From: a virus
DNA: 64,000 bases
Virus record (IMG/VR): IMGVR_UViG_3300009151_000035
Span: 83,554-147,553 of that record
Direction: 5' to 3' (one strand)
Positions within the stretch are counted from its first letter, which is position 1. Each line of letters starts with the position of its first letter. The position numbers were made by a program, and so were the translations under genes. Shown here piece by piece: positions 42,784 through 50,068 of this stretch. Below the pieces are notes generated by a model that saw only the letters and a list, made by a program, of their open reading frames with translations, was not told the DNA's origin and made no database searches.

Positions 42784-43457
42784 CCATTGCAGTGTGTGGC
42801 GAAAGTCATTGTGCGGCATGCACAGAGGAATTGAAATATGTAGGTAGTCGTGCTCACTTTAGTCAAATTCTTGAAGATCATTATGGATACAAAGTTTTGC
42901 ATTTTGCGCATGGTGGATTCAGCAACACCGGAATATTATTTCAATTGCAAGAAGCAGTAAAGCACCGGCCTAATGCAATTGTTTATCATACAACCTGGGC
43001 AAGTCGAATTACAATTCGAACAAACAATCAATTTTTTCCTGAGATGGGGTTGAAAAATTTTGTATATTTTAATCCGCATATGGTTAGTACACATGAGCCC
43101 TGGGCCGGCAATTTAAATGCTCCAATTTTGAGTACAGTAGCTGAAGGATTGGAAAATCGTTCCATAGTCTCCCCAGAGAAAATTCAGGCTGTCAAACAGT
43201 ATATGACGGAGTTGTTTGATTATGATCTACAACAAACACTAGACAATTGGTTGTTTGAATACTGGCATGACAGAATTGCTAACGCTGGAATTTTACCATT
43301 GTGTTTTGCTGCCGAGGATATTGGCAAAGTTGCTATTGACTTTAGCGGAGCCAATCCAACATTTGACTCGCCGTTTCATACAGACCGTGCCACACAAGAA
43401 CAAGTGGCTGCAAATATTCATCGCAAAGTCATTGACAATCTGCCACAAATCAAGTAA
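42765..43457 (+). CDS. SGNH-hydrolase-like protein
   Basis: A 230-residue protein. Start 42765 gives M-D-E-N-K followed by IAVCGESHCAACTE, where G-E-S-H fits block I with a Ser nucleophile. GGFSNTGILFQLQEA follows as a G/N block. SPFHTDRATQEQVAANI resembles the C-terminal D/H block. It overlaps uvsW by 19 bases and is AT-richer. It is similar in type to the products at 16741 and 49262 and perhaps acts on acylated sugars. Confidence 0.55.
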   Translation: MDENKITIAVCGESHCAACTEELKYVGSRAHFSQILEDHYGYKVLHFAHGGFSNTGILFQLQEAVKHRPNAIVYHTTWASRITIRTNNQFFPEMGLKNFVYFNPHMVSTHEPWAGNLNAPILSTVAEGLENRSIVSPEKIQAVKQYMTELFDYDLQQTLDNWLFEYWHDRIANAGILPLCFAAEDIGKVAIDFSGANPTFDSPFHTDRATQEQVAANIHRKVIDNLPQIK

Positions 43458-43460
43458 AAT
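43432..43460 (+). promoter_or_regulatory. Sigma70-type promoter with possible leaderless start
   Basis: TTGACA, a 17-bp spacer and TAAAAT. The ATG at 43467 begins 7 bases after the -10 box, the expected transcription start. Confidence 0.6.
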
Positions 43461-43466
43461 GACAAC

Positions 43467-43967
43467 ATGAGAATACTTACACTAGACAATGCCACCTACG
43501 ATTTAGATCACCTGCCTGAAGAAGTAGATGACATGCGTTTTGCAATATTAGACAATTCAAATCCAGCAGAACCTGACTATCATTTTATACCATTGATCTT
43601 TTTAGAGAGCTTTAACGCTCCTGCACTTGTGCTACGCATTGGAGAGCACACCATAAAGATGCCCATGGACTGGCAGATTTTAATTGGTGAACCTGATGTA
43701 GGCGACTTGGAAGTGTTGCCACTAACGTCAATAAATGACCGTGGCTTCAAAGTATTCCAGTTCAATCCCTTGACCAGTTTCCGTCCCAGCTTTCCAGAAA
43801 TTGAAATCCTAGATGTGTATCATGAGGTATCATGGTATGCACCCAAACTCAAGAACGGTCAACTATTGGCTGTGCCTGTAAGTGACGGGGCAGATCCTGA
43901 CTGTGTGTATTTTGTGAAAGACGTCAGTCGCAATTGCGAGATTGTGGACTATAACAAGGCCTGGTAA
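43467..43967 (+). CDS. Conserved hypothetical protein
   Basis: A 166-residue protein, mostly beta, opening MRILTLDNATYDLDHLPEEV. Central strands (PALVLRIGEHTIKMPMDWQI) and DVYHEVSWYAPKLKNGQLLA suggest a compact barrel. No catalytic motif. The possible leaderless promoter just upstream and TAATG coupling to the next small gene suggest early expression with replication genes. Confidence 0.6.
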   Translation: MRILTLDNATYDLDHLPEEVDDMRFAILDNSNPAEPDYHFIPLIFLESFNAPALVLRIGEHTIKMPMDWQILIGEPDVGDLEVLPLTSINDRGFKVFQFNPLTSFRPSFPEIEILDVYHEVSWYAPKLKNGQLLAVPVSDGADPDCVYFVKDVSRNCEIVDYNKAW

Positions 43968-44113
43968 TGCCCTATACTGAACCCCAAATATTCGAAATTA
44001 TCAATAGACTGGCCAGAGTGTACCTGGAAAGTTATCCCGACGACCGTGAAGGACTAGAGCGATTCTTGCGTTGGGCGCATTTGCAATACGGCTATCAATA
44101 TGGGCAGCCTTAA
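43967..44113 (+). CDS. Small protein (48 residues), unknown
   Basis: The frame M-P-Y-T-E-P-Q-I-F-E to Y-G-Y-Q-Y-G-Q-P begins on the preceding stop (TAATG) and ends 13 bases inside the next gene. It is probably helical (IINRLARVYLESY, GLERFLRWAHLQY). Position in an unbroken chain of overlapping genes is the main evidence. Confidence 0.6.
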   Translation: MPYTEPQIFEIINRLARVYLESYPDDREGLERFLRWAHLQYGYQYGQP

Positions 44114-44396
44114 GCCGGGTGCCACATACATATACGAACGTGTGGGCAATGAAGTGTATGCTCGAGAGTTTGGTGCTGATCCTGCTGATCGTAAGTTAAT
44201 GGGCTATGCATATGATCCTGTGACTGGTCACAAAATCGAATACGATGCTAGAACTTCGGACGGTAGACCCTTGCACGATCACTTGATGGGGGACAAGCTG
44301 TGGGGCGAGATTCGTCGCGCAGCCCGAACCAATCCCACTTTACAAGATGAATTAAATCGTGTTATAATGATCTACAAACTGACCAAAACTAAATGA
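44100..44396 (+). CDS. Conserved hypothetical protein
   Basis: A 98-residue protein with GATYIYERVGNEVYAREFG at its start and a central HDHLMGDKLWGEIRRAA helix. Overlaps both neighbours (14 bases upstream, ATGA downstream). No domain recognised. A weak promoter-like element (TATAAT at 44363-44368) lies near its 3' end. Confidence 0.6.
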   Translation: MGSLKPGATYIYERVGNEVYAREFGADPADRKLMGYAYDPVTGHKIEYDARTSDGRPLHDHLMGDKLWGEIRRAARTNPTLQDELNRVIMIYKLTKTK

Positions 44397-44854
44397 GCGA
44401 TAAATTACATATCAGCAACGAAATGTGTCAACTGGATCTCAAGAATAGAGATTTTTATGACGAGCTCACTCCTGAAGAACGCAAGAAGTTTTCAACGTTC
44501 TTGATGATTCGTTGGAGCTCGGCTGTGCAAGTAGGCAATTCATCTAGAGACAAAAATATAGAACAATACTATTTGCAATCTTGTAATGAAAATCTCAACA
44601 AGCATTTTTTTGCCATCAGCAAACATCCCAAATTGCAATGGTTGTTGGCTACCACAGTTGGTCCAGGGGTAGGCGAATATAGACATCCGTGGATTGCTCC
44701 TAAGAAAAAACAACCAGGCGCCAGTGCCAAACGCAAAGCATTGACAGCAATGTATCCGCACTACAAAGACGACGAAATAGAAGTAATGATGCAGATTGTG
44801 TCAGACAAAGAAATCAAACAATACATTAAAGACTCTGGCGAAGATCCCAAATGA
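44393..44854 (+). CDS. Conserved hypothetical protein of T4-like phages
   Basis: A 153-residue basic, mainly helical protein. FYDELTPEERKKFSTFLMIR, NEDLNKHFFAI-like (CNENLNKHFFAI), and HPKLQWLLATTVGPG are distinctive blocks. KKKQPGASAKRKAL is a basic linker that could bind nucleic acid. Start and stop overlap neighbours (ATGA). Likely a replication-associated protein by context; no function assigned. Confidence 0.6.
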   Translation: MSDKLHISNEMCQLDLKNRDFYDELTPEERKKFSTFLMIRWSSAVQVGNSSRDKNIEQYYLQSCNENLNKHFFAISKHPKLQWLLATTVGPGVGEYRHPWIAPKKKQPGASAKRKALTAMYPHYKDDEIEVMMQIVSDKEIKQYIKDSGEDPK

Positions 44855-45522
44855 CACAGTGCCAATACTGCAAGAAAGATTTTGTCAAAGAAACTTCGTT
44901 GGCAGTGCATGTGTGTGAGCCCAAACGGCGTAGACAGGAACGAGCAGAGCGTGGTGTGGAACTGGGCTTTCAAGCCTACATACGTTTTTATGAAATGAGC
45001 CAAGGGTCAGCTAAACTTAAAACGTTTGATGACTTTGCAGACTCACCTTACTATCGCGCATTTGTGAAGTTTGGCCGCTATTGTGTGAGCACAAGAACCA
45101 TCAACCCCAAACAGTTTCTTGAGTGGCTGTTGAAGAACAACAAAAAGATCGACCGCTGGGCATCAGATCAACTGTACACAGAATATCTCATACAGCATTT
45201 GCCCGTGGAGAATGTGAACGATGCACTAGCACGAGCAGTGGAGTTTGGCATGGACTGGGCAGAGAAGAATTCAGCACAGCCACAGGACTGTTTGAGATAT
45301 GGCAGCACCGCAGCCATGTGCTATGCAGTCACAACAGGCAGGATATCACCTTGGGTGATTTACAATTCAGAGTCAGGGCAAAAGTTCTTGGGTGAACTCA
45401 CTCCTGATCAGATCAGCATGGTATGGCCTTACATTGACTCAGATGTGTGGCAGAAAAAGTTTCACAATTATCCTGCTGATCAGGAATACGCCAAAGACAT
45501 ATTGAGCAAGGCAGGGTGGTAA
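44851..45522 (+). CDS. Zinc-finger protein, unknown
   Basis: A 223-residue protein with an N-terminal finger CQYCKKDFVKETSLAVHVC (Cys4, Cys7, His20, Cys22), typical of a C2HC/C2H2 zinc finger. A basic stretch (EPKRRRQERAERG) follows, then a helical domain (AYIRFYEMSQGSAKL, FVKFGRYCVSTRTI). It is probably nucleic-acid binding. The match is to the finger only; the remainder is not recognised. Confidence 0.65.
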   Translation: MTQCQYCKKDFVKETSLAVHVCEPKRRRQERAERGVELGFQAYIRFYEMSQGSAKLKTFDDFADSPYYRAFVKFGRYCVSTRTINPKQFLEWLLKNNKKIDRWASDQLYTEYLIQHLPVENVNDALARAVEFGMDWAEKNSAQPQDCLRYGSTAAMCYAVTTGRISPWVIYNSESGQKFLGELTPDQISMVWPYIDSDVWQKKFHNYPADQEYAKDILSKAGW

Positions 45523-45523
45523 C

Positions 45524-45892
45524 ATGGCAACAGTGATATTTTTAACACTCATACTCCTACAGATCAAACACTGGTACATTGACTTTGTGGATCAAGATAT
45601 GGTAGAAGTCAGGCACAAAGGCATCTACGGTCACTGGCTGGGCATGCGACACAGTCTCAAACACGGTATTGGTACCGCTGCCTGTGTGGGCTTGGTAGTA
45701 GGTCCTGCATATTGGCCAGCCAGCATTATGATGGGCGTGATAGACGCTGTGGCTCACTATCACATTGATTGGGCCAAAATGAACTGGGGCAATCGAGACC
45801 TTCAGAATCCCAGCTTCTGGGCACATCTAGGCCTGGATCAGATGGCACATCAGTTGACTTACATTGGCCTTGTGGCTATAATTGCATTATGA
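45524..45892 (+). CDS. DUF3307-like membrane protein
   Basis: A 122-residue integral membrane protein. The N-terminal helix (ATVIFLTLILLQIKHWYIDF), the GHWLGMRHSLKHGIGT segment, a middle membrane helix (ACVGLVVGPAYWPASIMMG) and a C-terminal helix (LTYIGLVAIIAL) resemble DUF3307 proteins, which have conserved His residues in membrane helices. HYHIDW and HLGLDQMAHQ add further His/Asp residues near the membrane. ATGA overlap to the next gene. Function of the family is unknown. Confidence 0.6.
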   Translation: MATVIFLTLILLQIKHWYIDFVDQDMVEVRHKGIYGHWLGMRHSLKHGIGTAACVGLVVGPAYWPASIMMGVIDAVAHYHIDWAKMNWGNRDLQNPSFWAHLGLDQMAHQLTYIGLVAIIAL

Positions 45893-46248
45893 TTAGAAAT
45901 ATTAGCGGCAGCAAATACATTCAAGTGTCTGGTGGCATGCACACCAATCCATACATCAGTCCAGGTGCCAGCGGTGCAGGCATGGTACGATGGAGCGCCA
46001 GCATGAACTGTTTGGAAATTAATGACGGCAACTCCTGGCAACAACTTCACTCATCACATCCTATGATCGCTCTCTCATCAGATGCCGAAACCCTGTTGGA
46101 TTGGGCGCGAGCCAAGCGTGATGAAGAATGGCGCATTGCTGCCCTGGCAGCCGAGCATCCCACAGTGGCAGATGCCTTGGCAGCAATGCAACTGGCCCGA
46201 GAAAAACTGCAAGTGGTGATTGCACTTTGCGATACTACTACTAAATGA
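45889..46248 (+). CDS. Conserved hypothetical protein
   Basis: A 119-residue two-part protein. The first half (KYIQVSGGMHTNPYISPGA, MVRWSASMNCLEINDGNSW) looks like a small beta unit similar to phage fibre or receptor modules. The second half is a long helix (LDWARAKRDEEWRIAALAAE, then MQLAREKLQVVIAL). Overlaps both neighbours by four bases. Possibly a minor structural protein. Confidence 0.55.
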   Translation: MIRNISGSKYIQVSGGMHTNPYISPGASGAGMVRWSASMNCLEINDGNSWQQLHSSHPMIALSSDAETLLDWARAKRDEEWRIAALAAEHPTVADALAAMQLAREKLQVVIALCDTTTK

Positions 46249-46823
46249 GCGCAGACATTGACATCGATGTGCCGGACAGATCGGCTGTGTTGAAACTGAT
46301 TCAACACACTGCCGCACGGCAACTGCATCAAGGTCAAGTGCGTAGACACAATTCAGGTATCTATATCACAGACATTCCTCGAGACATACCCAACGGCTGT
46401 GCAGCCATAGACTATGAGTCAGCAGAACAGCGTGGATACTTCAAGATAGACCTGTTGAACATGAGTGTGTATCAGTTGATCCGTGATCCTGCACACTATG
46501 TAGAAATGCTGGCAGCCACGCCACCGTGGCAGAGACTGTGGACTGATATTGCTTGGGCTAGTCAGCTAGTGCATGTGGGAAATTACACAGACTTGATGGT
46601 GTCCATGCAGCCAGATTCTATTCCCAGAATGGCAGCATTTATTTCGGTTATTCGCCCTGGCAAAGCACACTTGCAGAATCGCCCCTGGGCTGACGTGTTT
46701 GCTGAAGTATGGAATGGGGATGATTCGCGTGGATACACATTCAAAAAGTCGCACAGTATAAGTTACGCTGCCTTGGTAGCATTACACATGAACTTGCTCA
46801 ATCAAGACGCCGCACAAGTGTGA
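46245..46823 (+). CDS. Miniature DnaE-like (C-family DNA polymerase core) protein
   Basis: A 192-residue protein carrying, in order, the core motifs of bacterial DNA polymerase III alpha. D-I-D-I-D-V at residues 4-9 stands for the P-D-x-D-x-D-F palm motif. HNSGIYITD (35-43) stands for the H-A-G-G/A-V-V-I block. GYFKIDLLNM (64-73) stands for GLxKxDFLGL and carries the third Asp (69). LMVSMQPDSIPRMAAFISV then RPG (137-139) stands for the L-x-P-x-x-x-x-D-I-I-A-L-x-x-RPG region. FKKSHSISYAAL (166-177) stands for FNKSHSxAYA. All three candidate catalytic Asp are kept, but PHP, thumb and most of the fingers are absent. Activity is uncertain. Confidence 0.7.
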   Translation: MSADIDIDVPDRSAVLKLIQHTAARQLHQGQVRRHNSGIYITDIPRDIPNGCAAIDYESAEQRGYFKIDLLNMSVYQLIRDPAHYVEMLAATPPWQRLWTDIAWASQLVHVGNYTDLMVSMQPDSIPRMAAFISVIRPGKAHLQNRPWADVFAEVWNGDDSRGYTFKKSHSISYAALVALHMNLLNQDAAQV

Positions 46824-47175
46824 TTGATTTTCGTTTGGTTTTCTTGCGAGCGATGTCCATCAAACTGCAAGCTGGTCCGTGCAAAATTTCTAGGTCTTTG
46901 TTAGAAAAGGTGCGTAAGGTAGGACGAAACTTATCCCATTCACCACGCAAGAAGATGTTTATAGGTATACTACGATTGCTTTCCCACCACCAAGTGGCTG
47001 CTAATTCCAAATATTCTAGCTTGAGATCTTGTGTTAGTATAGCACCAAAATCATAGATGGTTGTGACAGCATCATCTCTATTTTGCACCACACCTACGTA
47101 TTCTTCGTTGGCATACACGCACAGAGTTATAAACGGATATTTCACCGCCAGCTTTTGAAAGATATCATTACCCAT
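46798..47175 (-). CDS. Conserved hypothetical protein (inverted)
   Basis: A 125-residue protein on the minus strand. KYPFITLCVYANEEYVGVVQ opens a beta-rich half, followed by LELAATWWWESNRSIPINIF and FSNKDLEILHGP, and a basic tail (ARKKTKRKSITLVRR). It overlaps the DnaE-like gene convergently by 26 bases. Its start codon lies at the late promoter of the next gene. Function unknown. Confidence 0.55.
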   Translation of the reverse strand: MGNDIFQKLAVKYPFITLCVYANEEYVGVVQNRDDAVTTIYDFGAILTQDLKLEYLELAATWWWESNRSIPINIFLRGEWDKFRPTLRTFSNKDLEILHGPACSLMDIARKKTKRKSITLVRRLD

Positions 47176-47180
47176 AAATA
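47173..47180 (+). promoter_or_regulatory. Late promoter box
   Basis: CATAAATA, one base from the T4 late consensus, 16 bases before the ATG at 47196 with a GAGG site between. Confidence 0.65.
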
Positions 47181-47195
47181 TTGTTTGAGGATCCT

Positions 47196-48266
47196 ATGTA
47201 TTCAACCACCGTTTACTTATACCAGCAAATTACCAAAGTCTTGTTAGTTGACACCAGTGGTGGATATTTCACAGCGAGGTACGACCCAGTGTATGCAAAA
47301 CAATTAACCGTAAACAAAGGCGTAGACAATGTTCTACTGTTTGAATTTATCAATCAAGAGGAAAAGCCTGTAAACATTACAGGCAGCAGTTTTGTGTTTA
47401 GATTGATGAATCAAACCGGCGATCAATTGCTGGTTGAGAAGCCCATGGTCACACTCAGTGCCACGTTAGGCCGGGTAAAAGTGGTGTTAGACAATGCAGA
47501 CACCATTAACATCACAGCACAACCAGGCAGCTACAGCATACAGCGCACAGCAGGCGACTATGTGCAGGCTGCTTATGTAGATGCCAATTCGGGTGCCAGA
47601 GCAGATTGCAATATCGTGAATAGTGTGTTGCCTGCATTCGTGCCTAGTCCGATGTTAACTATTCCCACAATCTACGGCAAAGCACAACAACTGCAACCTG
47701 GTCCCACAAACTGGCCTGATTGGGCGTTAACACCACAGCCTGTAAATACCACACAACTTACAGAATTCTATTCAAGTCATATTCCGACCAGTGGGCAAAG
47801 TTTGACCACAGTTAAAATGGACTTGGATCACTATACCGGAACCATTAAGTTTCAAGCCGCGGACACCTATGAATCAGTTTGGTACGATGTAACTGAAAGT
47901 TTTGAATTCTTCAATGAAACTTCCACCCAGTATTTTAATATTGTGGGTTTTTACAATTTGATTCGAGCTGGATTCAACAATAGCCAAGGGTTTGGTGCAT
48001 CAGCTACAGCACAAGTCACCAACGGAGTGGTCACAGGTATCACTGTAAACAACTCTGGTCAAGGTTATGTGGCACCGCCTAAAGTTCAAATCTTAGGCAA
48101 TGGATCAGGTGCAGAAGCCATTGTGACCTCCGTTGGTAATGGACAGATTGGCGCAATTACTGTCACCAATGGCGGATCAGGTTACTTGCCAATCCAGTAC
48201 CAAGGCACCATTGCAGCAACAGTATTGATCACAACTGGTTATATCACCAACCTCCAATATCGTTGA
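47196..48266 (+). CDS. Virion structural protein (baseplate/fibre type)
   Basis: A 356-residue protein. Start 47196 is preferred for GAGGATCC spacing; a TTG at 47181 is weaker. The N-terminal about 140 residues (FINQEEKPVNITGSSFVFRL, LGRVKVVLDNADTINI) resemble an upper-baseplate or fibre-connector beta domain. The end has Gly-rich repeats of the form V-T-x-G-x-[VI]-x-x-I-T-V-x-N-x-G-x-GY (near residues 288 and 327), which are frequent in phage fibres. It has a late promoter although it stands among replication genes. Confidence 0.7.
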   Translation: MYSTTVYLYQQITKVLLVDTSGGYFTARYDPVYAKQLTVNKGVDNVLLFEFINQEEKPVNITGSSFVFRLMNQTGDQLLVEKPMVTLSATLGRVKVVLDNADTINITAQPGSYSIQRTAGDYVQAAYVDANSGARADCNIVNSVLPAFVPSPMLTIPTIYGKAQQLQPGPTNWPDWALTPQPVNTTQLTEFYSSHIPTSGQSLTTVKMDLDHYTGTIKFQAADTYESVWYDVTESFEFFNETSTQYFNIVGFYNLIRAGFNNSQGFGASATAQVTNGVVTGITVNNSGQGYVAPPKVQILGNGSGAEAIVTSVGNGQIGAITVTNGGSGYLPIQYQGTIAATVLITTGYITNLQYR

Positions 48267-48291
48267 TTTAGTACAGCTAATCTGCTATACT
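48263..48291 (+). promoter_or_regulatory. Sigma70-type promoter with possible leaderless start
   Basis: TTGATT, a 17-bp spacer ending AATCTGC (as in promoter P2) and TATACT. The primase ATG at 48298 begins 7 bases after the -10 box, at the expected transcription start, with no ribosome-binding site. Confidence 0.65.
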
Positions 48292-48297
48292 GTATAG

Positions 48298-49281
48298 ATG
48301 CTTGACATCCTTGCGTATCTACCTGCCAAAAGAAAACCCACACCATCAGGTTGGTCGAGTTTCAATGCGGTCTGCTGCCAGCACAATGGCAGCACTAAAG
48401 ACACAAGAGGACGTGGCGGACTCAAAGCCACAGAGGCAGGCTGGAGTTATCACTGTTTCAATTGTGCCTACACAGCCAGTTTTATCATGGGCAGGACTCT
48501 AAGTGTCAAAGCTCGTAGACTGCTGTCGTGGATGGGTGTGCCGGATAATGAGATTGAAATGCTCAATCTTGAAAGTCTGCGGCATCGTAGTATCCATGGC
48601 ATCCTGGAAGATCGACAACAGGCTTGGAATCAACTGAACGGCATCACATTTGAAGAACGAGACTTGCCACCATATGCTGAATTGCTAACACCAGGTCACA
48701 AGCAATACTGGGATTATGTGCGTGGTAGACGTGTGCCTGAAGATTTTCCCATGATGTTGCAGATAAAAAATGATGGCATTCATTGGACACGCCCGCATGT
48801 GGTTATACCATTCACCTACGATAACAAAATTGTAGGATACACTTGCAGGTTCTTAGACAACAAGCAACCCAAGTTCATTTCAGACAGTCAGCCAGGCTAT
48901 GTGTTTGGCACAGATTTACAACACAACAACTGGACCAACGTGATAGTTACAGAAGGCATATTTGATGCACTCAGCATTGGTGGTGTGGCTGTGATGCATA
49001 ATACCATAAGTGACGCACAAGCTAGATTGATACGTAACTTGAGTCGAGACATAACTGTGGTACCTGATCAAGACCTAGCAGGTGTAGAATTGATTGATCG
49101 TGCTGTTGAGTTGGGTTGGGCGGTAAGTATACCTGAGTGGCCGGAAGGCTGTAAAGATGTCAATGATGCTGTGATTGTGCTAGGGCGTATTGGCACATTA
49201 CTAACTATAATGGCAGCCAGAGAAACTAGCAAGATCAAGATAGAACTAAGGAAGAAACAACTTGTTAAAAAAATACAGTAA
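48298..49281 (+). CDS. 61: DNA primase (gp61-like)
   Basis: Lagging-strand primase working with the gp41 helicase. 327 residues (T4 gp61 is 342). The N-terminal zinc-binding domain contains CCQHNG and YHCFNCAY. A Toprim domain follows: VIVTEGIFDALSI (the metal-binding Glu) and VVPDQDLAGVELI (the D-x-D pair). It lies just before gp41 with one inserted SGNH-like gene between. The ATG coincides with the predicted transcription start of the promoter at 48263. Confidence 0.9.
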   Translation: MLDILAYLPAKRKPTPSGWSSFNAVCCQHNGSTKDTRGRGGLKATEAGWSYHCFNCAYTASFIMGRTLSVKARRLLSWMGVPDNEIEMLNLESLRHRSIHGILEDRQQAWNQLNGITFEERDLPPYAELLTPGHKQYWDYVRGRRVPEDFPMMLQIKNDGIHWTRPHVVIPFTYDNKIVGYTCRFLDNKQPKFISDSQPGYVFGTDLQHNNWTNVIVTEGIFDALSIGGVAVMHNTISDAQARLIRNLSRDITVVPDQDLAGVELIDRAVELGWAVSIPEWPEGCKDVNDAVIVLGRIGTLLTIMAARETSKIKIELRKKQLVKKIQ

Positions 49282-50068
49282 ACTCTGGGTATTTGGTGAC
49301 AGCTATACCGCTCCATTCTTCCACGTTAAACCTGCAGATAGTTTCTGGGGCCTGGCTGCTCAAGCACTAGAGGCAAACACAGTAATGAATTGCTCACGCA
49401 TAGGAAATAGTTTTGCATCTGTTCAACAGCTATTGATAGGAATGTCTGAAGAAATTGACTGGTATAATGACATGATATTTGTAGGCATTCCGCCGTTGGA
49501 GCGTATTACTGTTTTTGATGAGGATGTAGACACGCTATACCAGGGACACAATTTCAATACCAGCACCTGGCAAGTTGACCCATTTGAGATTCCTGAACAT
49601 CGTGGACTGGTTAGCATGCAAAATTTTGGTGGCGACCGAGAATTGATCCTGCACAGCAATCGCAGATGGATTGAAACAGAAGCACTGCGTCAAATTTTTT
49701 TACTAACACAATGGCTAGATAGCTTCAACGCTAATTACATGATCATAAATCTCAGTAGAAATTTTGACCACGTTGACGATTGGGAGCCTGGCCGAGTAGT
49801 TTCGACCTATTGCAAAGAGCACAAAAAATGCATTGTGTTTGACAAAACCTATTACAACATAAACATTGGAGTGAACCGCCCAGCAGACTCTGACGCACCA
49901 GGAGGGCATCACGGACCAGAAGGCAATCGCTATTTTTTCAAAAAATCGTTGTTACCAAAACTTCAACAATGTTACACACAGCGCACTCAACCACCAACAC
50001 CCGCTGAAGCATTAGATACACTTACTGCATACTTGGAATTTATTCATGCTAAAAGATTACGGACTTGA
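49262..50068 (+). CDS. SGNH-hydrolase-like protein
   Basis: A 268-residue protein starting with TTG at 49262, supported by AAGGAAG about ten bases upstream. Block I is WVFGDSYTAPFF with Ser nucleophile. NCSRIGNSFASVQQ corresponds to the G/N blocks. DAPGGHHGPEGNRYFF carries the C-terminal His. It overlaps primase by 20 bases and gp41 by 23, so it is inserted exactly at the gp61/gp41 junction. Probably acts on an acylated surface polymer. Confidence 0.65.
   Translation: MLKKYSKLWVFGDSYTAPFFHVKPADSFWGLAAQALEANTVMNCSRIGNSFASVQQLLIGMSEEIDWYNDMIFVGIPPLERITVFDEDVDTLYQGHNFNTSTWQVDPFEIPEHRGLVSMQNFGGDRELILHSNRRWIETEALRQIFLLTQWLDSFNANYMIINLSRNFDHVDDWEPGRVVSTYCKEHKKCIVFDKTYYNINIGVNRPADSDAPGGHHGPEGNRYFFKKSLLPKLQQCYTQRTQPPTPAEALDTLTAYLEFIHAKRLRT

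Noticed and set aside
44340-44368. Promoter-like TTACAA-17-TATAAT inside the gene at 44100
   Set aside because: The -35 box matches only three of six bases and the gene downstream is already ATGA-coupled; not enough to call a promoter.
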